Source: Halapricum salinum
Lineage (GTDB): Archaea > Halobacteriota > Halobacteria > Halobacteriales > Haloarculaceae
Direction: 5' to 3'
Assembly (NCBI RefSeq): GCF_004799665.1
Contig: NZ_CP031310.1
Span: 612,887 to 676,886, forward strand
DNA length: 64,000 nucleotides
The notes beneath the pieces are model-generated. The model saw only the letters and a program-made list of their open reading frames with translations. It searched no databases and had not been told where the DNA came from. Each line of letters opens with the position of its first letter. The first letter of the stretch is position 1. Below, piece by piece: positions 8,201 to 16,676 of the stretch. A program made the position numbers and the translations under genes.

Positions 8201-10587
8201 ACGGTGGCGTGATGCCTGTCCAGTCCGAGGCCGGCGAGATGGCCTTCGGTGGAGCCGAGACGCCCGAGAATGCACCACGTGTCATCGACATGGTCGTCCC
8301 GTCGACGTCCTCGCAGTCCGACGCGCTGAGCTACTCGGGCGATTCGATGGCGACGCTACCGTACACGACACTGGCCAGCGAGTACGAACAGATCGGCCAG
8401 GCCACCGATCCGGAAGGCGACGACAACGGTCCCGGGAACTTCCAGTACCCGTCCGGGCCGGAGAGCGAACACTACGAGGGAATGTGGGACATCACGAGCG
8501 TCCAGGTGTACGAGAGCCGATCGCGGACCCGCTTCGAGTACACCATGGCGACCGAGATCCAGAACGTCTGGGGTCTCAACGGTATCTCCCAGCAGTTCCC
8601 GCAGGTCTACATCCGCGACCCTGACGCCGGCGAGGACGTACCGTCCTCGACAGAGGCTCGAGACGGACTCAAAATCTCGTTCGACGAGCCGTACCACTAC
8701 CGCGTCGTCGTTCACGGCGAAGGGACGACACAGGTCGAAAACGCCAACGGCGAGGTCATCACCGGGAACGTGAACCTCGCGGCTCAGGGAAGCAACATCA
8801 TGTTCGACTTCCCGACGAGCGCGATCGGTGGCTCGGTCGAAGGAGCACAGATCGCGGCGCTGGTCGCCCCGTACGACGGCTACGGGACCGCCGGTGTGCG
8901 TCAGTCTTTCGCCGCCGAACCCGCCGATTACACGATCGGCACGAGCGGCGAACCTACCGAAAATGCCCCGCGTGTCATGGACATGGTCACGCCCGACGGG
9001 ACCAGCCAGGAACAAGCGCTCGCGTACACCGAGTCGGCGACCGCACAGGTTCCGCTCGCCGGCTGGGAGAGTACGTACGTCCAGACCGAGGGACTCCCCT
9101 CGATCACCGATCCCGAAGGGGACGGCAACGGTCCGGGCACGTACACGTATCCGACTTCGGATCAGATTCCGGAAGGCTGTTACGACGTGTCTGAAGTCGA
9201 AATCGAGAGTACGACCCAGTACTGGAACTTCACGGTTCACATCAACGGCCCCCTCGAGAACCCGTGGGGCGGCGAAGCCGGGTTCAGCGTCCAGGCGATC
9301 CACGCCTACATCCAGGATCCCAACGCGGGCGAAGACGTAGAGTCGAGTGCGTCCCCGCGTAGTGGTGTCGTCTCGTCGTTCCAGGAAGGATACCACTACC
9401 GCGTCGCCATCCACGGCGAGAACGGTCCGAAAGTCGTCGAGACCGCCACCGGGGAGACGCTCGCGGAAGGGATTCCGGCCGAAGCCAGCCAGGAGAACGA
9501 CACGATCAGCTTCAGCGTCCCCAAGACGCACTTCCAGACCGAGAACCTCAGGGAGATGAAGATGACGATGATGATGCTCCCGGTCGACGGCTTCGGGACC
9601 GGCGGCATTCGACAGAACTTCGGCCAGGAAGCCGCACAGTGGGCGTTCGGCGGCGCGAAGGCCGACACGTCCGAAACCGCTCCGCGGATCATCGACCTCA
9701 TCGGGCCGGAGGACGTCGTCAAACAGGAAGAGGCGCTCTCGTACTCGGCTGATTCAGCACCGACGATCCCGCTGTACACGGTCGAGTCGCTCGTAACGGG
9801 CGAAGTCGAGAGCAGTCTGCAGGCGCTCGCACCCCCCGTCGGAGACGTGTGGGCTGGCCAACAGGCCCAGATGGACGCGTCGAACTCCTCGGATCCGGAC
9901 GGGCAGACGCTGACCTTCTCCTGGACCCAGACCGGCGGTCCGAGCGTCGAACTCTCGGGCGCCGACACGGCCCAGCCGACGTTCACCGCACCCGACGTCG
10001 ACGAAGAGACCTCGCTCGGGTTCGAGGTCACCGTCACAGACCCCGATGGCAACAGCGCGAGTGCGACGACCTCCGCGACGGTCGTCCCGCAGTCGGCAAA
10101 CGACGCCCCGGTCGCGGAAGTTGCCAACGGCGATCGAACGGTCGACCCCGGCGAGATCGTCCTGCTGGACGGTGCGCCTTCGGACGACCCCAACGGCGGC
10201 GAGTTGAGCTTCCAGTGGGAGCAGACCGGCGGCAGCCCATCGGTCGAACTGTCCAACGCCCAGACGTCGGGCGCGGCGTTCACCGCTCCCGAGGTCGACA
10301 GCGAGACCACCCTGACGTTCACGCTCACCGTCGACGACGGCCAGGGCAAGACAGGGTCCACCGACGTCAACATCACCATCGCCGGCAGCGGCGGTGGCAC
10401 CGAGACCGAAGACGGAGACGGCGGCGATACCGGCTCCGGATTCGGTCCCGGCTTCGGTGTCGTCTCCGGTGCGCTCGGCACCGCTGGCGGGGCGGCCTAC
10501 GCTGCCAAGCGCCTCCTCGGTGAGGACGGCCCCGCACAGCCTGACGACGTCGACGTCGACGACGTCGAAGAACCAGCCGACGACTAA
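5209..10587 (+). CDS. Secreted multidomain GH13 (alpha-amylase family) glycosidase
   Basis: 1792 aa. The N-terminus has a Tat signal (KRREYL, Arg3-Arg4, then a mild hydrophobic stretch, probable cleavage after VGA near residue 25), so it is exported folded. Residues about 40-280 are beta-rich (PKD/CBM-like). The GH13 barrel spans about 280-830, with region I DFVINH (Asp433-His438), nucleophile Asp542 in FRCDIA, acid/base Glu571 in LDETIP and the third acid Asp636 in NHDEQR. Three copies of a module of about 235 aa follow (about 840-1064, 1065-1298, 1298-1535), each opening with a GDxxGPGxxxYP motif; this matches the glucodextranase C-terminal (DOMON-like) family. Two PKD/REJ-like domains (about 1542-1630, 1631-1725), a Gly-rich linker, one membrane-spanning helix (about 1745-1765) and an acidic tail end the protein. 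The likely role is degradation of alpha-glucans at the cell surface; exact substrate unknown. It stands alone, with a T-run terminator after it. Confidence 0.88.
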   Translation: MKRREYLTGLAGLGALSAATGQVGAETGVRRLGLSAVGDSHHPGPPRFGHVGETFYDRPITDFSVDHAGGKDRDSFAPRIVDSIDEDPENYSAEDFSWSIVESPDDSSAALEYRPPDDNAGVEQYDPGKNNVAEFAPDVPGRYVFEVDAPDGTHQQVLHIFPEDSGEGGPPRLSLDGEYDSEAGAFVIESNAMLAPNSPRSPSDIEVGWIADNRDALADADVQISDDTLTATIPESALDGETARLHACPYDGARAGHSDTINLDPENQTIEHPTHPPEWMQDGIMYEIFPRSFGGPPEEGEWPFENSNGNFATIEERLDHVESLNIDVIWFTPVVPAESSNWKPQAYLDGDERSRFKFVGGGPHGYDALSYTQIAEDLTSEYSIQDYYDEPWPYEEGYDPDNNVREDARASALEEFRSFVEEAHSRDIKVCFDFVINHCGRHHEMFQNTIGAEGDFTPEGWTYSSIESWNEDSKYFDWFNRTTSPNSTDDGTVVDPAPAPTGFSGLRVMPEWNYNNVAAREHILATADFLSNDVGIDAFRCDIAYGVPHSFWKEVRDVVRSNDSDFMMLDETIPNDPDFAENEFGVHFDTADFMKTAGHGVVNGGDPMQLYDAVAKRKREGWPDHTLLMNTTENHDEQRLYKVARDGTREDPAKAQRAVWAAGVTLPGVPFIYYGQEHLITEHGHQRYDFDGSGEDGRTGDVSSTVYKRSFMNWADNGDEVPEDHLEFYQNVTQFYKDNEILHPHVDAQKTWFQSDDSVLVFGRSMETDDGEQNVVVMVHFDPGTAQIDLLPGTETTDMFTGEDISVDTDSEGVSLEFDTLAVVETDTLFSVGEKIAEFDEPTGDDTGPGSYTYPTGDAYNDGAFDISAMSVHTNAESVQFRAAIDGNLTNPEGYSGGITAQHLQVYIRDPESDEGATQGRTGTNVTFEDPYHYRVVANGENGVVVEDHQGNEVAEGTLMANQVADEIVVEIPQEILSGSLRSYQVAPLLFGYHPDGDGGVMPVQSEAGEMAFGGAETPENAPRVIDMVVPSTSSQSDALSYSGDSMATLPYTTLASEYEQIGQATDPEGDDNGPGNFQYPSGPESEHYEGMWDITSVQVYESRSRTRFEYTMATEIQNVWGLNGISQQFPQVYIRDPDAGEDVPSSTEARDGLKISFDEPYHYRVVVHGEGTTQVENANGEVITGNVNLAAQGSNIMFDFPTSAIGGSVEGAQIAALVAPYDGYGTAGVRQSFAAEPADYTIGTSGEPTENAPRVMDMVTPDGTSQEQALAYTESATAQVPLAGWESTYVQTEGLPSITDPEGDGNGPGTYTYPTSDQIPEGCYDVSEVEIESTTQYWNFTVHINGPLENPWGGEAGFSVQAIHAYIQDPNAGEDVESSASPRSGVVSSFQEGYHYRVAIHGENGPKVVETATGETLAEGIPAEASQENDTISFSVPKTHFQTENLREMKMTMMMLPVDGFGTGGIRQNFGQEAAQWAFGGAKADTSETAPRIIDLIGPEDVVKQEEALSYSADSAPTIPLYTVESLVTGEVESSLQALAPPVGDVWAGQQAQMDASNSSDPDGQTLTFSWTQTGGPSVELSGADTAQPTFTAPDVDEETSLGFEVTVTDPDGNSASATTSATVVPQSANDAPVAEVANGDRTVDPGEIVLLDGAPSDDPNGGELSFQWEQTGGSPSVELSNAQTSGAAFTAPEVDSETTLTFTLTVDDGQGKTGSTDVNITIAGSGGGTETEDGDGGDTGSGFGPGFGVVSGALGTAGGAAYAAKRLLGEDGPAQPDDVDVDDVEEPADD

Positions 10588-10599
10588 CACGGCAGTCGC

Positions 10600-10617
10600 G
10601 CTTTTCGGTCTTTTTTC
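10600..10617 (+). terminator. T-rich terminator after the GH13 gene
   Basis: Two T-runs, CTTTTCGG and TTTTTTC (10611-10616), lie 13-30 bases after the stop codon at 10585-10587. Archaeal transcription ends at such oligo-T tracts without needing a hairpin. Nothing else is visible between here and the next gene apart from a purine-rich low-complexity stretch. Confidence 0.55.
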
Positions 10618-10683
10618 AGTAGCTAGCGAGTGAGGACCCAGCCGGAACCGAAGACAGCGTCGCGACCGAAGCGAGCAGAGCCT

Positions 10684-12129
10684 TCAGGAGAGTTGCGCGG
10701 CGACGATCGTGTCGGCCTCGTCGAGGAACGCATCCTCACTGCCGGCGGGAATCGTCGCGCCCGCGGCGACGTCGTGACCACCGCCGTCGCCACCGACGGC
10801 GCGCGCGGCCTCGCCGACGACGACCGAGAGATCCAGCCCCTTCCCGACGAGGACGCCCGTCCCGCGGGCCGAAACTTTCACCTCCTCGTCGTTCTTGGCC
10901 GCGAACGCGACGATCGGCTTCGATCGAGAGACGCCCTCGCTACCCAGCGCCATCCCGGCAACGATGCCGACGATCGTCTCGCGGATCCGGTCACCCGAAT
11001 CGAAGTACTGGACGTGCTCGCGCTGGGAGACGCCCTGGTCGGTGACCCACTCGATCCCTTCCGAGAGGTTTCGTCTGTGGTTCTGCAGGAGTCTCCGGGC
11101 CCGTTCGAGCGGCTCGCCACGCTCGCCCAGACACACAGCCAGCCCCACGTCGGCTCTTTCATATCGCGCTGTAGCGTTTAAGAGCGTCGAGAACTCGCTG
11201 GCGTCTCGCAGTTCCGTGCCTTCGGGTTCGGCCGGAAACGTGTACGTCGTGGCGACGAGCCGGTCGATCTTGTTCGCGGGGACGCCACGAGAGACGGCGC
11301 GTTTGACGAGTGCGCTCGCGACGGTCTGTTTCTCGCTATCGGTGAGATCGACCCAGCGTCGCCACTCCGAGCCCTCCCTGAGGTCGAGGCCCAGATCCTC
11401 CAGAAACGCGATCGCGCCGGATTCGTCGTTGGATATCCCCGGGATATGGACGTCGCTGGCGTATTCGAGAAGCTTCGGAAGCGGGCGCGTCTGTTTGCCG
11501 TAGAGCGCGAGATCTCTGGTTTCGGTGACGACGCCCGCCTCGACGCCGTCGGCGACGATTCCCTGGTTCGCGCCGACGAGTTCCCCGCCCGTCGCCTGCA
11601 TGTCTCCGACGGCACCGACGACGGCGAGTGCGGCGAGGTCACGATTGGACTCTCCGCCGAGTGCGCGCGCGAGGACGTAACTCGCGCCTGCCCCCGAGAG
11701 TTCCGACGCGCCGTCGATCCCTTCGAGCAGTGGGTTGAGGTGACACTCGAAGTCGGCGTAGCCGTCGGTATCGCTGACGACGGACGCACAGTCGTCGGGG
11801 TCGGCCGGCTGATGGTGGTCGGCGATCACACAGTCAAAGTCACCCGACGCGACGTGCTGACTGATGCTGTCGAGCTGTCCACTGCCGAAGTCAGTAAAGA
11901 GGACGGTTTCGTAGTCAGTTGCGGCGATCGAGGCGATTTCCGTGGCGTCGAGTTGCTTCTTGAAGATAACCTCGTGAGCCAGTCCAGCGCGCTCGAGCGC
12001 CGTCGAGGCGATCGCCGCACTGGTCAACCCGTCGGCGTCGATGTGGCTCGCGAGCAGGACGCGATCGGCCGCCCGGAGACGGTCCGCAGCGGCCTGTGCG
12101 CGCTCGTCGAGTTCCGGTACCGGTCCCAT
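10684..12129 (-). CDS. recJ: DHH-family single-strand nuclease, archaeal RecJ-like
   Basis: 481 aa. The DHH phosphoesterase core is clear: HIDADG at residues 29-34 (motif I, metal-binding His29, Asp31, Asp33), FTDFGSG near 78-84, and the DHH signature itself at 104-106 (VIADHHQP). The C-terminal part carries the GGGxxxA-type DHHA1 motif (VGGDGGGHDVAAG) near 450. Archaeal relatives (RecJ1/GAN type) degrade single-stranded DNA 5' to 3' and can associate with the GINS complex at the replication fork; that role is family knowledge, not seen here. The ATG at 12129 fits a leaderless transcript: on the minus strand a GGCTTAAACC box lies about 29 nt upstream (12154-12163). It is a single-gene unit. 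Confidence 0.85.
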   Translation of the reverse strand: MGPVPELDERAQAAADRLRAADRVLLASHIDADGLTSAAIASTALERAGLAHEVIFKKQLDATEIASIAATDYETVLFTDFGSGQLDSISQHVASGDFDCVIADHHQPADPDDCASVVSDTDGYADFECHLNPLLEGIDGASELSGAGASYVLARALGGESNRDLAALAVVGAVGDMQATGGELVGANQGIVADGVEAGVVTETRDLALYGKQTRPLPKLLEYASDVHIPGISNDESGAIAFLEDLGLDLREGSEWRRWVDLTDSEKQTVASALVKRAVSRGVPANKIDRLVATTYTFPAEPEGTELRDASEFSTLLNATARYERADVGLAVCLGERGEPLERARRLLQNHRRNLSEGIEWVTDQGVSQREHVQYFDSGDRIRETIVGIVAGMALGSEGVSRSKPIVAFAAKNDEEVKVSARGTGVLVGKGLDLSVVVGEAARAVGGDGGGHDVAAGATIPAGSEDAFLDEADTIVAAQLS

Positions 12130-12153
12130 CGTCCCGGGGTTGGGGCGGGATCG

Positions 12154-12163
12154 GGTTTAAGCC
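12154..12163 (-). promoter_or_regulatory. TATA box of the recJ-like gene
   Basis: Read on the minus strand the sequence is GGCTTAAACC, centred about 29 nt upstream of the ATG at 12129. This is the spacing expected for a haloarchaeal promoter whose transcript begins at or next to the start codon. Confidence 0.55.
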
Positions 12164-12348
12164 TCCGGACCCATTGATACACTGTATTTCGCGATAGCAA
12201 ATCGACCAGGTGGAGTCGGGACCCTACGCACTGCGGAACTGGCGTCAAGTGGAGTCTATCGAGGTTCGAACGTCGTCCCCCCACACAGCACAGATTCCGA
12301 ACCAGTGGATGCGTAGTATTATGGCATTTCACCTGTATCTTTCAGAGA

Positions 12349-12972
12349 GTGCCAAGTAAGAAACTAGCCAAAGAGGACGCCACAGAGGTGCTCTTCGTCA
12401 AGGAAGCGCTGGGAGACGATCCCACCTACGGCGTGAACGTCGAGCGGGTGTTGAACCATCCAGAGATGGGGTGGGTCGTATTCGAATTTCTGAAGTTGGG
12501 AGGGCCGTTCACCGATCCGCCGTACAAGTGGCGCGATCGCCTCGCTGTTCACGAGAGCCATCCGAACAACTACTGGCACAGAAACGGTCGGAAGTTCGTC
12601 TCACTCTGGCAGCTGACCCAGGCACTCGACGGCGTGCTGTTTCTCGTGAACTACTCGGTCAGGGAAACCGAGACCGAAGCGGAGGTTCCAGACGGCTGTG
12701 TTCCCCAGCCATACGTGCGGATTCCGCCCGGAGCCGACGACGAAGAACAGGTGTACTATTACATCGACAAAGACAAAGGTGCACACGTGATGGCAGTCGA
12801 CGACGTCGACCTCGATGCCGACTTCGATCGGGCGACCGCAAGTCCGATCGATACCCACCCCCTTCCCCGATCGAAGGGTGGGATGGACTGGGAGACGTTC
12901 AGTGAGTGGTTCAGGAAGATCAACCGCGAAAGTCGGAGTGACCCCCGGACGCTGTGGCGTCCGGACGAGTGA
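12349..12972 (+). CDS. Uncharacterised 207-aa protein beside the methyltransferase gene
   Basis: Start is GTG (12349); the upstream in-register frame offers no ATG, and an AT-rich TAGTATTATGG box lies about 30 nt upstream, consistent with a leaderless GTG start. I do not recognise the family. The protein is soluble and acidic, with no signal peptide or membrane segment. Conserved-looking blocks are MGWVVFEFLKL (about 43-53), WRDRLAVHESHPNNYW (about 62-77), RKFVSLWQLTQAL (about 81-93) and LFLVNYSV (about 97-104). An acidic residue, a lysine/arginine-rich block and a following hydrophobic strand could belong to a PD-(D/E)XK-like fold, but the canonical (D/E)xK is not evident. It ends 4 bases from the convergent stop of the Type IIG-like gene, so the two could form one cassette; this is inference. 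Confidence 0.7.
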   Translation: MPSKKLAKEDATEVLFVKEALGDDPTYGVNVERVLNHPEMGWVVFEFLKLGGPFTDPPYKWRDRLAVHESHPNNYWHRNGRKFVSLWQLTQALDGVLFLVNYSVRETETEAEVPDGCVPQPYVRIPPGADDEEQVYYYIDKDKGAHVMAVDDVDLDADFDRATASPIDTHPLPRSKGGMDWETFSEWFRKINRESRSDPRTLWRPDE

Positions 12973-12976
12973 CTGG

Positions 12977-15900
12977 TCAGAGGATGTCCTCGACGACCGC
13001 GACTTCGTGGGCGTTCGAAATCTGTGCAGTGTTCCACTGAGCGACGGTTTCGACCGTCGAGTTCACGATTGCTTCGATGTCGTCCCAGTACTGTTCTGGA
13101 GTGCCCTCCGCAGTGGCGAATCGTTCGGTGTAGAATCGTTCGAACAACGCTCGAACAGTCGGAACGTCCGTACCGTCGAGGGTGTCACACCAGCGCTCGG
13201 CTGCCTCCGTGTGAATATTCAGATACAGTGCGCTGAGGATCGCGTTCAGGCCAGTCTGGAGGGTCTGCACCTGTTCGGAGAGCGCGCGATCGGAATCGAA
13301 GTCGAGCTGTCTGGCCAGTGTGAGCGTCCACGCGAGCCGTGCCACTGCGGTTTCGGCGGGAGCGGACACCTCGGGGATCGGAATCGGTTTCGAGTATTGT
13401 CCGTCCATCACTCGTGCGCTCTCGGTCGTCTCCGAGAAGATCGCTTTCTGCAGGTAGTACGACGCACACGGATGATTGAGAGCCGCGTACACGAACGCGA
13501 TTTCCTCGGGACGACTGTCTTCGAGCGGGACGTTGACGAGCTTCTCCGTCCCGACCACCTCACCGTTTGGGTCGAGCCACGCCCGGAGTCGGGTGCCCCG
13601 GAGTACCTTCAACATGACGCGCGGGACGGCGTATTCGGTGACGGACTCCCGGTAGTCGCTGAGGTCTCTGTGCCAGATGTCCTCCAGGTAGAACTCCTGG
13701 ACCCAGGGGTTCTTGTTGATGTAGTGGTCGTCTCCGTCGTCCAGCTGCTGCTTGTTGCTGTCGGGGATGTACAACTGTCTCGTGGTATCTCCGGTCGACA
13801 TCACGTCGCCGAGACGACGGCCGTGAGCGCGCAGGCGTTCCAGCACGTCGCTCTGGTCGTCGGTGATCGGTCGGAAGATGATCGTGTTCGAGTCCAGCAT
13901 GAACGCCTGATCGACCCACCCGAGGTGGACTGGCTGGTTCGCGGTCGTGTTCCGAAGATCGCTACTCCGATGCACTGTCGGGGAACTCGACCGGCCGTCA
14001 CTGCCGAGGGTGTGGACGAGCGCGATGGTTTCGAGATTGACACCGACGAACCCGAGACCGACGTCGAAGACGTGCGTGAGTTCGGTTTCTTCCAGCAGTC
14101 GCGCTCGGATGTCCGACCACGAGCTGTAGAAGGCGATGCTCTTGGTGACGATGTACGAGACGACACCGTCGTCGTGAACGAGATCGAGGGCCCGTTCGTA
14201 GAACCACTCACAGGAGTCACTGGTCCCCTGGCACTCGTAGTTGGCCGCGTTGTTCAACAGGGGTTCGGCTTCGGGACGCAGTGACGCCCCGTAGGGAGGG
14301 TTGCTGATGACGACGTCGAACCCGCCGTTCTCGAGGAAGACGAGCGGGAATTCCAGCGGCCAGTGACACGCGTCCAGGTTCTCTTCTCGGAAGTCCCAGC
14401 CGGCGTACTCGCGTTCGACGAGAACACGCCAGTCGTCAGGGTCCGAGAAGTGCTCACGAAGGGTGTCGAAGATCGACCCGACACCGTGCTCGTCGAGTGT
14501 CGGGCTGTCCAATCGCGCCTTGTACGTGTAGGTGGTGAACCCGCGGCCGTCGAGATAGTCGTCGATCGGGTCGGGAATCCCGCCAGGAATTTCGACGCTG
14601 AGCGTCGTCGAAGACCGCGGCGTTACGTGCAGGCTCTCCCAGGCCGCATCGGCGGTCTCGACGGAGTCGGGGATCGTGAGCGGGCTGTCGTCCGAATCGC
14701 GCTGCGTGTTGGCGTAGCGCTCGTCGAGCGTCTCTTTCAAGCTCTCGTACCGGCGGTCGAGGTCTCGCTGTGTCTCTCTGGGAGAGCCGCTGGCGTCGCG
14801 TTGCGCTCGAACGTCCTCGCCGTACTGGCGGAGTCGACTCTCTATGGCGGAAGATTCCAGGGCGTGTTGCTGGCCAATCTCGGTGAGTCCGAGGAGACTG
14901 TCGCCGGTCCGGATGTTGAACGTGACGTCCGGGAGCGGTGGAATCTCCGCACGGTCGGTGACGGGTGCGCCGTCGGCCGTGTCGACTGACGTCGCGCTGA
15001 GCACCCATAGCCACAGCCGAAGCTTGCAGATCTCCGTCGCGCCCTCCAGAATGTCGACGCCGAAGACGTTCCGGGTGACGATCTGTCGACGGAGGACAGA
15101 CGCGTCCGTCTCGGGCCGGCACATCGAGCGCCACTCGAACAGCGTGTTCGCCACCGCGAGCGCGAACGAGCCACTCCCGACTGCGGGATCACACACGCGC
15201 AACTGTCGGAGCTTCGAATCCAGGTACTCCAGGACGGCTGGAGACGAACTGTACGCCTCGTAGAGGACGTCGAATCCGTCCTGCTGCTCGGATTCGACCG
15301 CTTCGTGTCGATCCTCGCCGGGCCGGTAGAGATCCGCGGGGTCGAGCGCTGCCGGGGCGGTGCCGTCGTCGAGGTCGTCGTCTATCTTCTCACGAAGTCC
15401 TTCCCACAGCGCACGGCGAGCCTTGAAGTCGGTGATGTCGTCGCCGGTGTAGTACGCGCCGACGTCGCTGTTGCCCTCCGAGAGGAGGTCATCTCGCTCC
15501 GAGGCGTCCAGATCGCCGAGGGTGACGTCCTCGCCGATCTTACTCACCGAGATCACGAACTTTTCGAAGATGTATCCCAGGACGGCAGGGGTGAGGGTCC
15601 CAGCCGTCTCAGCGTCGTCTTCGTCCACCTGTTCGAGCCCGTCCAGACGCCAGTCGTACTCGTTGAGTTTGCTGACGAGCGCGCCCCAGTCGAACCCCTC
15701 GACGAGGAGGGCCTGGTCCTCAGAGACGACCGTCCCATCCGTCGTGGTGAGAGCAGCAGGCTGGAAGAGCCCGCCGTCGAGGTACGGGACGTGGAGGCGG
15801 GAGGTGTCGGTCAACGGGACGTCGTCGGCGTTGCGGTCGGTCAACCGCTCGAAGAAGACGGTCCGAAGCAGCGCCCAGACGTCCTCGTGTTCGCTCACGA

Positions 15901-16576
15901 GCGTCTCGAAGATACTGTCCGTTCGCTCGGGGACCATCTCACCGGCGTCGTCGACGGGGACGACGACACCACGATCGACGAGGAAGTAGAGGAAGACGAG
16001 ACGGTCGATGATCCGCTGGGCAGCCAGCAGTGCCTCTCGCTCGCCGAGTTCGTCGCCGGTCGTCGTCGTGAGCGCGTCCGCGAGGTGTGACCGGTGATCC
16101 CAAAGTTCCCGGTAGAACCGGTCGACGACCGCCGAGTAGTCGAAGAGGGCGTCGATGTCATCGGGGACACGGTCCAGCTTTTCGAGTTTGCGCTGGGCCG
16201 TCGCCCCCGTGTGAACCGCGGGCGTGTAGCTGAACTGGAAGTTGCCGCGGGAGGCACGAAAGACTCGGACACGACGGGTCTCCGGGTCGGAGAACCAGAC
16301 GTATTGCAGACGAGTGTGTCGCTTCAGTCGACGGACGATCGTCGCCGGCATATCCTGCGGAACGTCCGCCATCGGGAGTTCGAAGTACGCGATTCGAACG
16401 GGGCCACGACTACTGCGGCGGTACTCGACATCGTAGTCGGAGCCGTACGATACCGTATCCGAAGACGGGTCGTCGAAATAGCCGGCGTCGACGAGAAACT
16501 CATAGTTATAGCCGTCGGTGGCGGCTTCCGTTGGCGTCGCGTCCAGCGTGTTCGGATCGTTCGTGGCGTCAGTCAT
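12977..16576 (-). CDS. Large Eco57I/Type IIG-like N6-adenine DNA methyltransferase (restriction-modification)
   Basis: 1199 aa. Two methyltransferase motifs are plain: motif I DPAVGSGSF at 463-471 (AdoMet binding) and the catalytic NPPYG at 759-763, both in the order of gamma-type N6-adenine methylases. About 460 residues precede motif I, of which 1-150 are beta-rich and could be a restriction domain, followed by a helical linker (about 150-450). Residues about 850-1150 after NPPY would be the target-recognition part. This size and order match Type IIG enzymes such as Eco57I, which cut and methylate with one chain, and also PglX-like methylases of phage-exclusion systems. I cannot point to a clear D..ExK nuclease site in the N-terminus, so modification-only action is possible. 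No separate S, R or helicase gene is nearby. It is divergently transcribed from the small membrane protein gene at 16677. Confidence 0.82.
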   Translation of the reverse strand: MTDATNDPNTLDATPTEAATDGYNYEFLVDAGYFDDPSSDTVSYGSDYDVEYRRSSRGPVRIAYFELPMADVPQDMPATIVRRLKRHTRLQYVWFSDPETRRVRVFRASRGNFQFSYTPAVHTGATAQRKLEKLDRVPDDIDALFDYSAVVDRFYRELWDHRSHLADALTTTTGDELGEREALLAAQRIIDRLVFLYFLVDRGVVVPVDDAGEMVPERTDSIFETLVSEHEDVWALLRTVFFERLTDRNADDVPLTDTSRLHVPYLDGGLFQPAALTTTDGTVVSEDQALLVEGFDWGALVSKLNEYDWRLDGLEQVDEDDAETAGTLTPAVLGYIFEKFVISVSKIGEDVTLGDLDASERDDLLSEGNSDVGAYYTGDDITDFKARRALWEGLREKIDDDLDDGTAPAALDPADLYRPGEDRHEAVESEQQDGFDVLYEAYSSSPAVLEYLDSKLRQLRVCDPAVGSGSFALAVANTLFEWRSMCRPETDASVLRRQIVTRNVFGVDILEGATEICKLRLWLWVLSATSVDTADGAPVTDRAEIPPLPDVTFNIRTGDSLLGLTEIGQQHALESSAIESRLRQYGEDVRAQRDASGSPRETQRDLDRRYESLKETLDERYANTQRDSDDSPLTIPDSVETADAAWESLHVTPRSSTTLSVEIPGGIPDPIDDYLDGRGFTTYTYKARLDSPTLDEHGVGSIFDTLREHFSDPDDWRVLVEREYAGWDFREENLDACHWPLEFPLVFLENGGFDVVISNPPYGASLRPEAEPLLNNAANYECQGTSDSCEWFYERALDLVHDDGVVSYIVTKSIAFYSSWSDIRARLLEETELTHVFDVGLGFVGVNLETIALVHTLGSDGRSSSPTVHRSSDLRNTTANQPVHLGWVDQAFMLDSNTIIFRPITDDQSDVLERLRAHGRRLGDVMSTGDTTRQLYIPDSNKQQLDDGDDHYINKNPWVQEFYLEDIWHRDLSDYRESVTEYAVPRVMLKVLRGTRLRAWLDPNGEVVGTEKLVNVPLEDSRPEEIAFVYAALNHPCASYYLQKAIFSETTESARVMDGQYSKPIPIPEVSAPAETAVARLAWTLTLARQLDFDSDRALSEQVQTLQTGLNAILSALYLNIHTEAAERWCDTLDGTDVPTVRALFERFYTERFATAEGTPEQYWDDIEAIVNSTVETVAQWNTAQISNAHEVAVVEDIL

Positions 16577-16638
16577 CGGTAGTCGGGAAGCGCCGCCAGT
16601 CCACTAGCAGCGGGCTTGGAGTCTCTTTCTCCGACGCT

Positions 16639-16648
16639 CGATTAATCG
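16639..16648. promoter_or_regulatory. Palindromic promoter element between the methyltransferase and a small membrane protein gene
   Basis: CGATTAATCG is a perfect 10-bp palindrome at the AT-rich centre of the 100-bp divergent intergenic space. On the plus strand its ATTAATC part is about 33 nt upstream of the ATG at 16677. On the minus strand it is about 65 nt upstream of the methyltransferase start. It may serve as TATA element and/or operator for one or both genes. Confidence 0.4.
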
Positions 16649-16676
16649 TTTCCCATTCCGGAGAGTGATCACGACC

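Noticed and set aside
12249-12330. Possible tRNA because of a GGTTCGAAC word
   Set aside because: No cloverleaf arms can be built around it; the word alone is common in this GC-rich DNA.
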